Assembly (NCBI GenBank): GCA_958445065.1
Contig: CAUCQW010000001.1
Span: 1-64,000 of the forward strand
DNA length: 64,000 nucleotides
Reading direction: 5' to 3'
Origin: an uncultured Collinsella sp.
GTDB taxonomy: Bacteria; Actinomycetota; Coriobacteriia; Coriobacteriales; Coriobacteriaceae
Every line of letters starts with the position of its first letter. The stretch's first letter is position 1. Below are positions 1-7,537 of the stretch, piece after piece. Made by a program: the position numbers and the translations under genes. The notes under the pieces were generated by a model, which was not told where the DNA came from, searched no databases, and saw only the letters and a program-made list of their open reading frames with translations.

Positions 1-730
1 TGTGCAGGGCGAGCACGACCGCCCTCTTGAAGCGCGAATCGGGCATCATGGAGCAGATCGAATTGAGTTTCGGCACGAGGTCGGACCTGAGCGCATTGCG
101 CGGCTTGCCGAGGATGCGGGGTGCCAGGGCTCCGTCGAACGGGTTCTTCCCGATCGTGTCATTGCTTCTCTTGATCAAGACCGTATACAGGCGCTTGCCC
201 AGCTTGAACGCCTTGTTGAGCGTGTCGGGCGCTGTGCCAAGGGCGATCCTCCGCGCGGACCACGCGTTGACGTCATCGGTGGTGACCTCGTTCACGGGGA
301 TTAGCCCCAGCTCGTCGCGCTCGATGTGCAGGGCGCTGAAATGGTAGTCGTCATGCGTGGTCGGGGTTATCCGGTTTATCTGCAGGCAGAAATCGATGAA
401 CTTCTCGAGCGCGTCTCCCAGCCGGAGAAGCGCGTAATCGTCCGCCTCGAGCTTCGCCTGCCGTTCCTCGGCCGCTGCCCTCAGTTCCTCGATCTCGGCG
501 AGTTCTGCCTCGATTTCGCGCCTGAAATCCGTGAGCGCGTCGAGCGCGGCCTTCTTGCCGCGGGTGCCCTCGGCAAAGCAGGCGATGCCCGTGTTCCTCG
601 TCCTCTGCGTGCGCTCGCCCGACCCCTCGTCGACGAGCGTGACGATGGCCTGCCATTTCCCCTTGTTCTTCCTGACGGAGCCGTTTCCACATATGCGTAA
701 GGTCTTATTGTCGTCTTTTTCGTTTGCCAT
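1..730 (-). CDS. Tyrosine-type site-specific integrase, partial (C-terminus beyond left edge)
   Basis: The frame is open from ATG at 730 to the window edge, giving 243 N-terminal residues. Residues about 12-32 (GNGSVRKNKGKWQAIVTL) look like an arm-type DNA-binding region. A charged helix follows at about 70-100, then the SAM-like core-binding domain at about 103-190 (ALEKFIDFCLQI, TTDDVNAWSARR). The catalytic domain has only begun at the edge, so the Arg-His-Arg-Tyr residues cannot be checked. GGGAG stands 4-5 nt before the ATG. The gene lies 250 bp from a tRNA-Pro 3' fragment and reads away from it into the element, the usual layout for an island or prophage integrase, which cuts and rejoins DNA at att sites. 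Family is clear from the core-binding domain; the type of element is not visible. Confidence 0.85.
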   Translation of the reverse strand, partial: MANEKDDNKTLRICGNGSVRKNKGKWQAIVTLVDEGSGERTQRTRNTGIACFAEGTRGKKAALDALTDFRREIEAELAEIEELRAAAEERQAKLEADDYALLRLGDALEKFIDFCLQINRITPTTHDDYHFSALHIERDELGLIPVNEVTTDDVNAWSARRIALGTAPDTLNKAFKLGKRLYTVLIKRSNDTIGKNPFDGALAPRILGKPRNALRSDLVPKLNSICSMMPDSRFKRAVVLALH

Positions 731-940
731 GATTCTCCCCAAAACACTTTTTGATTCCAGATGGGCATTTCTGCCTGCGGAAACTCAAATGCCGTGGATT
801 CTGGGCGCTCCGGAGTCACCTGAGAATCAACGGCTGTGCCATGAGTTTCTAAGCCGTATAATAACGAAATGTAGAAACCCGTGTTTACCTGCGTTTATTT
901 ACATATGCGGAAACTGCTTACATGCGCTATTTGCGCGTGC

Positions 941-946
941 TATAAT
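941..946 (+). promoter_or_regulatory. Possible extended -10 box at the element end
   Basis: TATAAT preceded by TGC lies 34 bp before the tRNA-Pro fragment, in AT-rich DNA between the integrase start and the attachment site. No good -35 is seen at 17 bp (TTACAT at 918-923). It could drive outward transcription into the host flank, or simply be part of the AT-rich att region. Confidence 0.3.
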
Positions 947-979
947 AAAAAAACCACAGGTAGAGCCGAAAATAGGGGT

Positions 980-1024
980 CTGGGGGTCAAGGGGTCGCTG
1001 GTTCGAATCCAGTCGTCCCGACCA
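980..1024 (+). other. Attachment site: displaced 3' end of tRNA-Pro(GGG)
   Basis: The sequence reads as the 3' half of a tRNA. It has an anticodon loop CTGGGGG with anticodon GGG, the 3' anticodon stem TCAAG, variable loop GGGTC, a T-arm GCTGG-TTCGAAT-CCAGT, the acceptor strand CGTCCCG, discriminator A and encoded CCA (1022-1024). The D-arm, 5' acceptor strand and 5' anticodon stem are absent; the DNA before 980 does not pair. This is what remains when an element integrates into the anticodon loop or 3' half of a tRNA gene: an intact tRNA-Pro is restored at the far (left) end, outside this window. It marks the element/host boundary next to the integrase. Confidence 0.85.
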
Positions 1025-1033
1025 GAAGTTTGC

Positions 1034-1063
1034 AGGTCAGGCACCTAGTGCCTGACCTTTTTT
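1034..1063 (+). terminator. Rho-independent terminator of the tRNA-Pro locus
   Basis: A perfect 10-bp stem (AGGTCAGGCA/TGCCTGACCT) with a 5-nt loop is followed by a run of T at 1058-1063. It lies 9 nt after the tRNA CCA, so it is probably the native terminator of the interrupted tRNA gene and therefore host DNA. Confidence 0.85.
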
Positions 1064-1486
1064 GTTTTAAGCAATTGCTTAATTTTGATTAAGCAACAGG
1101 GTGCCAAAAATCTACCTGCGCGATAATCGCTTTGTGCGGTTACTTGCGTGTTTTACACGCGCTTGAGCCGATTTATTAGCGCGATATGATTCTACATACG
1201 CGCAGCAGGTACACGCCGAGAATTGGCGGCATTTATCGCGGCGATTTACGCCAATATAGCGACTGTAACGTACAAGCGTGTCACTGTATTTATTCCAGTA
1301 GTTCACTTAATCGGTGGACAAGTGGGCTGTTGCAACGAAACGCCAAGCGGGACGGGCTCTATACGAGGACGCCGCAGGGGTAATGGCAGGGGAGTGCGGC
1401 AGGCGCTCTGAGAGCCGCTGTATGACCCCATTTCTCCTCAAACCGATAACTATGCCTCAAGACGAGAATCGTTCGTTTGGTTGCCA
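1064..1486. other. Intergenic region without a recognisable gene
   Basis: No coding frame here has a convincing start, ribosome-binding site or protein-like composition. The only clear structure is a perfect 9-bp inverted repeat, TTGCTTAAT-TTTG-ATTAAGCAA, at 1075-1096. The rest may be degraded accessory DNA beside the tRNA-Pro insertion hot spot. Confidence 0.5.
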
Positions 1487-1524
1487 AATGAAAAGCCCGC
1501 GCAGAATCGCACGGGCTTTTCATT
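1487..1524 (-). terminator. Terminator after the DUF6273 remnant
   Basis: Perfect 13-bp stem AATGAAAAGCCCG/CGGGCTTTTCATT with a 12-nt loop, 15 bp beyond the stop codon at 1539. The A-rich 5' arm and T-rich 3' arm make it usable in either direction. Confidence 0.7.
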
Positions 1525-1538
1525 GGTTGCAGATGAGG

Positions 1539-2036
1539 CTAAAAGCAGAAGGCGGAGAACACGCAGTAGATGTTCGTCGCGCTGTAGTAGTCATAGCTGC
1601 CGTTGCTGTGGACACAGCGGAAGGAAGCGGAGTTGCTCGGATGCGCGGAGCGAGTCCAGTGATAGCTGCTCGACGAAGCACTGGAATAGTTCGACGTTGT
1701 CACGCCCTTGGATTTGTAGTACTCGTACTGGGCGCCGTCAGACTGGAGGTCACCGTAGACTTCAGTCATCGAGAGCAGGAAGACCTTGTCAGTCGTGGCC
1801 GAGGGGGTGCCTGCCTTGCCGCCGCCCAGGTTGTCGGTCATCTTCGTGACGGACTTCACCTTGGACTGGAGTTCGCAAGGCAAAAGCGACCAGAGGTCGC
1901 CGGTATTGAGGCGGCCGCGGAGTTCGGACTTCTCCCAGCCGCCGGCGTGCGTGTTCGTGGCGTTTATTCTCTGTAGGGCCAGGGCATTGTTGGTCGCCTC
2001 GAACGTAAGCCCCGCCTTGCCTGAGCCATCAGCAAA
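1539..2036 (-). pseudogene. C-terminal remnant of a DUF6273-type surface protein
   Basis: The translated stretch has the layout of a DUF6273 domain, found at the C-terminus of many gut-bacterial surface proteins: GKAGLTFEATNNALALQR, then GGWEKSELRGRLN, LLPCELQSKVKSVTK, DKVFLLSMTEVYG and a terminal block ending SAFCF. The open frame runs on to an ATG at 2108, but those first 24 residues overlap an unrelated remnant on the other strand (2043-2213), so the natural N-terminus (signal peptide and repeats) is missing. There is no ribosome-binding site or credible start. The terminator at 1487-1524 is kept. I read it as the tail of a large secreted or surface gene broken by recombination at about 2037. 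Domain identification is from memory of the family pattern. Confidence 0.6.
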
Positions 2037-2042
2037 AATTAA

Positions 2043-2213
2043 GATAAGACCGTGTATGACCAATATGAACTTGAGCATATTCCGTCCATATTCATACTGG
2101 ATGATCAAGGAAACATCATCGGCTTATCCGAAGGAGAGGAAGAACCTCTTGCCTTATTAAAGAAATACGCCAAATACAACGGATATAAAGCGGAAGAAGG
2201 CGACATCAAGTAA
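2043..2213 (+). pseudogene. C-terminal remnant of a thioredoxin-fold (TlpA/redoxin-like) protein
   Basis: The frame between TAA (2040) and TAA (2211) reads VYDQYELEHIPSIFILDD, QGNIIG, then a helix EPLALLKKYAKYNGYKAEEG. This is the C-terminal half of a thioredoxin fold: the cis-proline 'IPS' strand, the 'filDxxGxii' beta hairpin and the last helix. The N-terminal half with the CxxC active site is absent and there is no start codon with a ribosome-binding site (the first candidate is GTG 2052). It abuts the DUF6273 remnant tail-outward at about 2037-2042, which looks like a deletion or insertion junction. Confidence 0.5.
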
Positions 2214-2242
2214 CTATCAAAGGCCAGATTAAGGAGCCAGCC

Positions 2243-2647
2243 ATGAAGAAATGCCTGCCCTCCATCGTCTCAGCAGCTCTTTGCCTCTCCCTTGTCATGA
2301 CACCATTTGTGCCCGTTGCGGCAGCCTATGCCGACGAGGGGTCTCCCGCCGAGAGCAGCGAGATCTACGTCGGAGGCAACTACGACGAAAATTACGATAT
2401 ATCCCTTTTTGAGCGCGGACGCTGCACGGATTCATATTCCAAGGCGTGGTGCGATTCTCACGGATTTGCAAATAACCGCACCGTCCCTCACAAGTTCAAG
2501 CTGAACGCGAAGGAGGAGGCTTGCCTGCGCGATCCCTACCTTGCTGGCACCGCTGAAGTTATCGCCGGTCTCGTGACAACCGGTCCTGGCGGCGGCTTGT
2601 TTGCAACCGCAATGACATCGTACCGACTTTTCACTTGCATGTTCTGA
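2243..2647 (+). CDS. Small secreted cysteine-containing protein (bacteriocin-like candidate)
   Basis: 134 residues. A typical Sec signal peptide covers residues 1-30: KK at the N-terminus, a hydrophobic core, and an AYA cleavage motif before Asp31. The mature part is about 104 residues. It has an acidic Tyr/Gly-rich N-terminus, four cysteines (GRC, AWC, EAC, FTC) that could form two disulphides, and a C-terminal Gly/Ala/Thr-rich hydrophobic helix (AEVIAGLVTTGPGGGLF) able to contact a membrane. AAGGAG lies 6-7 nt before the ATG. The next gene, 12 bp on, encodes a 3-TM protein, as a bacteriocin/immunity pair would. I do not recognise a named family; it does not fit lactococcin 972 or pediocin motifs. 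Function is inference only. Confidence 0.7.
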   Translation: MKKCLPSIVSAALCLSLVMTPFVPVAAAYADEGSPAESSEIYVGGNYDENYDISLFERGRCTDSYSKAWCDSHGFANNRTVPHKFKLNAKEEACLRDPYLAGTAEVIAGLVTTGPGGGLFATAMTSYRLFTCMF

Positions 2648-2659
2648 AAGGCAGTTGCC

Positions 2660-2899
2660 ATGCAGTCGCAAAATCAATCAAGATACTTGACCACAATCGG
2701 CTTTGCCCTGCTTGCATTACTCTTTGCTAGCGACCTTTTGCTGAAACCGCCCAAGGAACTCGTTTCGCTTGCCATAGCCTGCATTTCCGCCCTTTACTTT
2801 ACGGCAACCCTATTCGTCGGACTAAAGGAGAGGAAAAAAGGCGCAGTCGTTGCATCTGCCGTAGGCGTGATCATAGCCATTGCCTCATTCTTTATCTGA
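2660..2899 (+). CDS. Small 3-TM membrane protein, possible immunity partner
   Basis: 79 residues with three predicted membrane helices: about 11-27 (TIGFALLALLFASDLLL), 33-54 (ELVSLAIACISALYFTATLFVG) and 60-79 (GAVVASAVGVIIAIASFFI). Short charged turns separate them (KPPKE, LKERKKG). GAAAGG lies 8 nt before the ATG. It starts 12 bp after the secreted-protein gene and is probably co-transcribed. Size and topology resemble bacteriocin immunity proteins and many small orphan membrane proteins; no specific family is recognised. Confidence 0.65.
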   Translation: MQSQNQSRYLTTIGFALLALLFASDLLLKPPKELVSLAIACISALYFTATLFVGLKERKKGAVVASAVGVIIAIASFFI

Positions 2900-2911
2900 C
2901 ACATTGCTGAT

Positions 2912-3247
2912 CTAGGGGCGATATCGTAGGAATACGACCGGGAGAGCCGGGACCAGATTGCCCGGGTTGCCCGGTCGGCTCGCGCGACGGCGCGGCGGTT
3001 CCACAGAAAGCTCTCCGGACTTCACGCCGTTTCTGATCGCATTGTAGACAGCCATCTCGTCTTCGCAGTCGGCGAGCACGCGGTGTGCGTCGTCGTTTTG
3101 GATGTCCAGTAAATCTCGAAGGTCCTCCATGCACCAGCGTCCGAGATTTGGCCATGCGCGTTGCGCGAGCTGATAAGTGTCGATTGCGATGTTGTAGTTA
3201 AAGTCCAGGCCAAAGCCGTCCCAGGCAGAACGGCTTTGTTTCCTTGA
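2912..3247 (-). pseudogene. C-terminal remnant of a DnaQ-like (DEDDh) 3'-5' exonuclease
   Basis: An open frame without an upstream start reads DFNYNIAIDTYQLAQRAWPN, then EDLRDLLDI and AHRVLADCEDEMAVYNAI. This is the C-terminal half of the exonuclease (RNase T/epsilon) fold, including the HxxxxD catalytic motif (AHRVLAD). The N-terminal half with the DxE motif is missing: an in-frame TAA lies at 3248-3250 and no alternative start precedes the homology. The internal ATG at 3130 could give only 72 residues. The last 30 residues are Pro/Arg-rich. Most likely a decayed fragment in the accessory region. Confidence 0.6.
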
Positions 3248-3349
3248 TTATCAACTTTATCCGGACACTTCCCGGATTCACCCGTGTGTGTACGGATGAA
3301 TGCGGGGCTCGATAGCCCGGCGGCCTGATCGGCAGACCGCCGGGAATTC

Positions 3350-3778
3350 TCACTCCTCGAAAAAAGCCGGCACTCGGTTAGTCCTGCGCATCTTGAAATC
3401 GCCAGACTCGTGGGAGACGTAGAGAATGCCGTCCATCCCATCTCGTGATGCATACGACAGGTGAACTGAACCGCAATCCGCTCCATCATTGTCGAGAAGA
3501 TCGAACGAATTCGGGTCGCTCGTTGCGGCCAAACGACCACTCAGACAAGAGCCATCGTCATTACAGATTTGCCATTCCATGTCTTCGCCTGCAAGAATCG
3601 CCATAGACGGCCTGGTCGCGCCATCGTTGACATACATCCCGTCTATGCCAAACCCATTTTCAGCGCCATCGATGAACGACTGCTCGGACCTATACCTCGC
3701 AAATGATGCACATAGCACCATTGCAAGACAAAGTACAAAGCCAACAATCGCTATCTTTGCATAGCTCTTGCCTATCAT
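3350..3778 (-). CDS. Membrane-anchored extracellular protein of unknown function, coupled to the ABC gene
   Basis: 142 residues. One membrane segment (about 9-27, AIVGFVLCLAMVLCASFA) is followed by a Cys-, Gly- and Asp-rich outside domain (EDMEWQICNDDGSCLSG, DNDGADCGSVHLSYASRDG) that looks like a small beta-rich fold. The start ATG 3778 is chosen because AAGGAGG, 8 nt upstream, lies inside the last codons of the upstream ABC gene (stop 3780-3782), so the two are translationally coupled. A GTG at 3787 would remove that spacing. No family recognised. The coupling suggests it works with the ABC transporter, for example as a substrate-binding or immunity factor. Confidence 0.65.
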   Translation of the reverse strand: MIGKSYAKIAIVGFVLCLAMVLCASFARYRSEQSFIDGAENGFGIDGMYVNDGATRPSMAILAGEDMEWQICNDDGSCLSGRLAATSDPNSFDLLDNDGADCGSVHLSYASRDGMDGILYVSHESGDFKMRRTNRVPAFFEE

Positions 3779-3779
3779 G

Positions 3780-5594
3780 TCATTCACCTCCTTCGTATGT
3801 ATCGAGGTATTCCTGCTTGAGCGTCTGCGAGGACGACTTGATCTTTTCCACGAGCGTGCCGGCTTCGATGAAGTAGAACGAGTTGGTAAGGTCTGCCAGG
3901 TCGTCGAGTAGATGGCTTGAAATGAGCACGCTGCGTCCCCGCGCCACTTCGCTGCGCATCGCGTCGCAGGAGGTTTTCCGTTTTCCCGGATCGAGGCCGT
4001 TCAGCGGTTCATCGAGGATGAGGTACGGGCAATCGGTCGCTATCGCCATGGCAAGCTTTACCTGCTGCTTCATTCCTGTCGAGAGTTTACGGGTCGGCTT
4101 GTCGAGATATGGGGAGATTCCGAGGGAGTCGCAGAGCGAGTCGATGTCGGCGGCCGATTTCCACGCCTCCCTAACGAAAGCAAGGTGCTCGATGGCCGAT
4201 AGCGTGGGATAGAGATCCGCGCTGCCCGAAGAGCTCAGGTAGACGAGTTCTGCAAATTCGGCTGATCGACGTTGGCAGATTCCGTCTGCCGCCAGGCTTC
4301 CCGAGCGGATGCGGGTGGGAAATTGGCCCGACAGCGCTTCAAGAAGGGTGGTTTTCCCCGAGCCGTTGGGAGCAACGAGGCCCGCCGCCGTTCCCGGGCT
4401 CAGGAAAAGCGACCCGATTGAAAGTATCGTCGTGCTTCCGTATCCCACGCTCGCGTCTAGAAGCTCGAGCCCATGGTGCTTTTTCGCGGGTCCAGGCTGT
4501 TTGGGGGAACGTGTCGCAACGGCGCCGACCGCAAAAAAGACCGCGACGTATATCAGGGCCACGGCAAGCATCGATGCACCGCTTGAACCGGAGTCAATGA
4601 ATTCTGTCGGGAAGCATCCTACGTAACCCGTTGCCTCGATAGGCGAGAATACGGCCAGCGGCAGGAGATTGAGCGCGGCGTTATGCTCCAGTGCCGAATC
4701 GGACAGTAACGGGAATACCGGGGCCGCGACAAGCAGCGCGGAGGTAAGGGGGCCCGCGAGGACGCGCCTCGTTGCGGTCGATAGGACGGCGGAGCAAACG
4801 GATATCAAGGTTCCGCCCGCAAGCAGCGCGAGAAGCAGGGCTGTGAAGACGTTTCCCGCAGTCGTGGTGGTAAGCGCGCCGTCATGGAAGAAGGCGATCG
4901 GGTACCCAATTTGCCCGAAGCCGTTTAGGGCCAAGGCGTAAATGCCCCCGGGCGCAAGGCCGGCGAGGAGCATCGCGGTCCCCGCGGCGATTATCGAAAA
5001 CACGATCTGGATAAGGCGCCGGAATTTGGGCACGGGCGCCTTCGCCGCCAGGGTCGCAGGCCTTGTGGCCCCGAGCAGGAGTATCGACGAGAGAAGGAAG
5101 GGAATGAAGGGGAGGAAAGACGGCGCCGTGGCAATGGCGTAAGGCAGGAAGGAAAGGAATGGCAGGTCGTTTGCGGAGGCCGGGATATCCGTGATGCCGG
5201 AGCTGCTCAGGGCACGGCAATACGCGAGGTCTGCGTCATTGGTCTCTCGGTCTCCCACGATGGACCCGGATTGGAAGCCTTCGCCCATGAGCGCGTAGTA
5301 GCTCTCGGCAGAATCGAGAAAGGCGGCGTCGGTTTGAGCGGCAAGGGCGGCGTTCGCGTATCTTGCAAGCTCCGCGTCAGCTTGCTGCTCTGGCGATAGG
5401 TCTGTGCCGTTGGCCTGGGGTGCGCGCGTATTGAATGCGTCGACAAAGCTCTGCATGCCCTGCTTCATAAAGAAGGGCCCGTAGATGGGTGAATTGAACG
5501 CAATGGGGACGGAAAAGGCTGCAGCGAGAACGAGCGTACAAATCCATGCGGCCTTGTCTCTTAGGATCAGTTTGAGAAGAAGTCGACAGTACAT
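3780..5594 (-). CDS. ABC transporter, permease fused to ATPase
   Basis: 604 residues. The N-terminal half is a permease: TM about 16-33, a large outside loop at about 40-145, then helices at about 150-176, 195-225, 250-270, 280-297 and 341-362. The ATPase starts at about 375. Walker A is APNGSGKTT (408-416), with Ala in place of the usual first Gly. Signature LSTGM (504-508), Walker B YLILDEP (524-530) and the H-loop SSH (H561) are all present. An exporter with fused domains resembles bacteriocin or peptide export and self-protection systems; the cargo is unknown. It is convergent to the secreted-protein gene at 2243 and coupled to the 142-residue gene downstream. Confidence 0.8.
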   Translation of the reverse strand: MYCRLLLKLILRDKAAWICTLVLAAAFSVPIAFNSPIYGPFFMKQGMQSFVDAFNTRAPQANGTDLSPEQQADAELARYANAALAAQTDAAFLDSAESYYALMGEGFQSGSIVGDRETNDADLAYCRALSSSGITDIPASANDLPFLSFLPYAIATAPSFLPFIPFLLSSILLLGATRPATLAAKAPVPKFRRLIQIVFSIIAAGTAMLLAGLAPGGIYALALNGFGQIGYPIAFFHDGALTTTTAGNVFTALLLALLAGGTLISVCSAVLSTATRRVLAGPLTSALLVAAPVFPLLSDSALEHNAALNLLPLAVFSPIEATGYVGCFPTEFIDSGSSGASMLAVALIYVAVFFAVGAVATRSPKQPGPAKKHHGLELLDASVGYGSTTILSIGSLFLSPGTAAGLVAPNGSGKTTLLEALSGQFPTRIRSGSLAADGICQRRSAEFAELVYLSSSGSADLYPTLSAIEHLAFVREAWKSAADIDSLCDSLGISPYLDKPTRKLSTGMKQQVKLAMAIATDCPYLILDEPLNGLDPGKRKTSCDAMRSEVARGRSVLISSHLLDDLADLTNSFYFIEAGTLVEKIKSSSQTLKQEYLDTYEGGE

Positions 5595-6239
5595 TTGGAA
5601 GCACCTACATTCCTCAAAGAATCGTTAGATTAAAAGTAACAAACCGGATGAAGATACGTGCGACGGGGGCGAGGCGAATGGCTGAGCGGTATCGATACGC
5701 GGGTTCAACGGTATTATATTGACCACATAGATTTTTAACTTGCATTTCTAACAGTTAAGGAGACGGGTGCTTTCCAGCACACTCCTTCGATGATGCCTTC
5801 CGCTAGTTGCTATGCCGGTTTCAGCCAACAAAGAATGTGCCCGGGCGCTCAGGTTCACCGTTAGCGTTGGCAACATATGAGATGGGCCAGACCCTTGCCG
5901 CGCGCCGATTGCGCGAGAGGTGTCGGGCTCCATGTTTATTCCACCTGCTTGTTATCAACCAGCTTCGTTCAACGTTAGACATTCAAGATGTCAGACGTCG
6001 AACCTGCGCCAAAGACGCAGCTGGGGCTACTAGTTGCCTACAATCGCTCGCGAAGCTCGCCTGTTCGTGCGTGAATATCTGACAGCTCCGTCAGACATTG
6101 TCGGACATTTGATTGTTCGACAAATGCGCACGTGGTCGCGTTCGCAAAGATTACTGAACGGTCGATGGGTGCGTTGAGACCGGAGCAAACGGCGGATGCC
6201 AGAAAAATGGCCTCACAGAATCGCACCCATGGTTGATAA
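5595..6239. other. Intergenic region, nothing recognisable
   Basis: About 640 bp upstream of the ABC gene with no supported gene. It must contain the ABC promoter, but no clear -35/-10 pair could be picked. Short frames on both strands have no ribosome-binding site and no protein-like pattern. Several near repeats of CAGACAT-type sequence occur around 5980-6115. Confidence 0.4.
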
Positions 6240-6277
6240 AATTGACCGCCTTGGCGCAAATACCCGGGCGGTCAATT
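6240..6277. repeat. Inverted repeat (11-bp stem)
   Basis: AATTGACCGCC (6240-6250) pairs perfectly with GGCGGTCAATT (6267-6277) around a 16-nt loop. It could be a terminator for the remnant at 6338-6517 or an operator; no long T run follows. Confidence 0.5.
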
Positions 6278-6337
6278 CATCCCCTCGTTCGCGATCCTGT
6301 TGGGTTTTGGGGCTTTGACATGTTGTTGACGGATGGA

Positions 6338-6517
6338 TCAGCCGTACAGCTTGATCTCCCGGGGTTCCATGTGGTCGTCCCCCAATAAGACGTCCCTGAT
6401 GTAGCTCTGCGGCAGGAACTCAACGGGCAGCACTGGGTCCTCGACGTAGCCGGGCACGGGGAGTAGGCGTGGCCTTTGGATATAGCGTGGCCGCCTGCCG
6501 GCGGTCGGACTGCCACT
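6338..6517 (-). pseudogene. C-terminal fragment of an unrecognised protein
   Basis: A frame bounded by TGA at 6518-6520 and ending TGA 6338 has protein-like composition: RPRLLPVPGYVEDPVLPVEF, LPQSYIRDVLLGDDHMEPRE, IKLYG. It has no usable start codon (the only Met is nine residues from the end). It appears to be the tail of a broken gene. I cannot name the family. Confidence 0.35.
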
Positions 6518-6592
6518 TCAGTCAAAAGCTCAGGCGCGCGCATTAAAATAATGGATATATCGCTTGATGGGCTTTTGACCAAGCATGATCAT

Positions 6593-6639
6593 CGCAGGTA
6601 AATCCGTGTACCAATTTTTGGTACACGGATTTACCTGCG
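6593..6639. repeat. Perfect 20-bp inverted repeat with 7-nt loop
   Basis: CGCAGGTAAATCCGTGTACC (6593-6612), loop AATTTTT, then its exact reverse complement (6620-6639). The following base begins direct repeat R1 one nucleotide later (6641). A perfect long stem with a T-rich short loop could terminate transcription, be an element end or be a protein-binding cruciform. Confidence 0.75.
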
Positions 6640-6640
6640 G

Positions 6641-6815
6641 TTTGTTGAAAGCTCTGACATGCGCTGTCGACTTCATTAAAATCGATTGCCGATCAAGTCT
6701 TCCTATATATGCGAGCCCCAAGAAACTGCGCTGTGAACCTGAGTCCTCTATCGATCGGCCCGGTGCACCGGGCCGCTGCCCTCGAGCCGGCAACAGCTTG
6801 CCGGTCTCAAAACGT
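6641..6815 (+). repeat. Direct repeat R1 (175 bp), copy upstream of DUF1648 gene
   Basis: It matches 7538-7712 with about a dozen mismatches and no gaps by eye (about 93%). It contains a perfect 20-bp palindrome (CGGCCCGGTGCACCGGGCCG) and a second hairpin (GAGCCGGCA.../...TTGCCGGTCTC). Differences between the copies change the amino acid in most cases in the minus-strand frame that is open in both, so the repeat is unlikely to be coding. Confidence 0.8.
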
Positions 6816-6868
6816 ATACTTGATTTAAGTCGGAGTGGAATGTGGGCGCGCAAGGAGATGCGGAATCG

Positions 6869-7495
6869 ATGAGAGCCTCAAAAAAAATTACTGCAGTGTT
6901 ATCATCTTTCATCCTCTCTATTCTTCCATTTCTGATTCTATGGGCGGCTTGGTCAGTCCTCCCTGATACAATTCCCGCTCATTGGAGTGGGGGTGTGGTT
7001 GATCGATGGGGTAATAAGCTTGAATTGCTGGTTGTTCCGCTGTTTTCTCTGATTGGTTCTATTGCAATTTCTGTGTACCTTATTGTTTCCACGCGGCGAA
7101 GAGAGTTCGCGGATTTCTCTGTTCGAATGCGACGGGACTTTGTTGCGTGCTATATTTCTAGTCTTCTTTTATCGACAACCTGCTCAGTGATAATTGCCGT
7201 TTGGGTTCAGTTGATTCTTACGCAAAACACTGCGGTTGATGGGGGGCTTGGACTATCGATCCTGTATTCCCTTCCCGGGCTATATGTGATCTTGTGCGCT
7301 TTGCCGCCTTTTTATGCGAGCGGCGAGAGTAAAAAGGCAGAGCGCCTGATAACAGTTCTTATTGGCGGCGCGGAGATTGTTCTTTGTGGAATAGTGCTTG
7401 AAGGTTCGGCTGCCTCTTATGCGATGATTGGACTGATGATTCTGTTCTGTGCGTTTGAGATTGTGTCACAGGTAAGGGATAGCCGGTCCTTATGA
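6869..7495 (+). CDS. DUF1648 multi-pass membrane protein
   Basis: 208 residues. The N-terminal TM helix is followed by the DUF1648 signature LPDTIPAHWSGGVVDRWGNK, then helices at about 45-70, 95-120, 130-152 and 165-195. DUF1648 occurs in SdpI-like immunity/signalling proteins and in sensors near MarR/GntR-type regulators. ATG 6869 is chosen because AAGGAG stands 11 nt before it; a GTG at 6842 in frame has no ribosome-binding site. Base composition is distinctly AT-richer than the operon at 8254-12810. It lies alone between two 175-bp direct repeats. No SdpR-like regulator or SdpC-like toxin is next to it, so an immunity role is only a possibility. Confidence 0.75.
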   Translation: MRASKKITAVLSSFILSILPFLILWAAWSVLPDTIPAHWSGGVVDRWGNKLELLVVPLFSLIGSIAISVYLIVSTRRREFADFSVRMRRDFVACYISSLLLSTTCSVIIAVWVQLILTQNTAVDGGLGLSILYSLPGLYVILCALPPFYASGESKKAERLITVLIGGAEIVLCGIVLEGSAASYAMIGLMILFCAFEIVSQVRDSRSL

Positions 7496-7537
7496 GTTGA
7501 ATTACGCGCGTGCGGATATAAAGGGTGGCATGTTAAA

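Noticed and set aside
2243..2647. Assignment as lactococcin 972-type bacteriocin
   Set aside because: The mature sequence lacks the typical Trp/Tyr/His pattern of that family, and the partner transporter is a fused permease-ATPase on the other strand.
5678..5715. tRNA-like stretch (TGGCTGAGCGGT ... GCGGGTTCAA)
   Set aside because: Resembles D-arm and T-arm pieces, but no anticodon arm or acceptor stem can be folded.
6530..6853. Minus-strand frame conserved in both R1 and R2 (also 7502-7732)
   Set aside because: The shared translation comes from the DNA repeat; differences between copies are mainly amino-acid changing, there is no ribosome-binding site and the sequence is built around palindromes.
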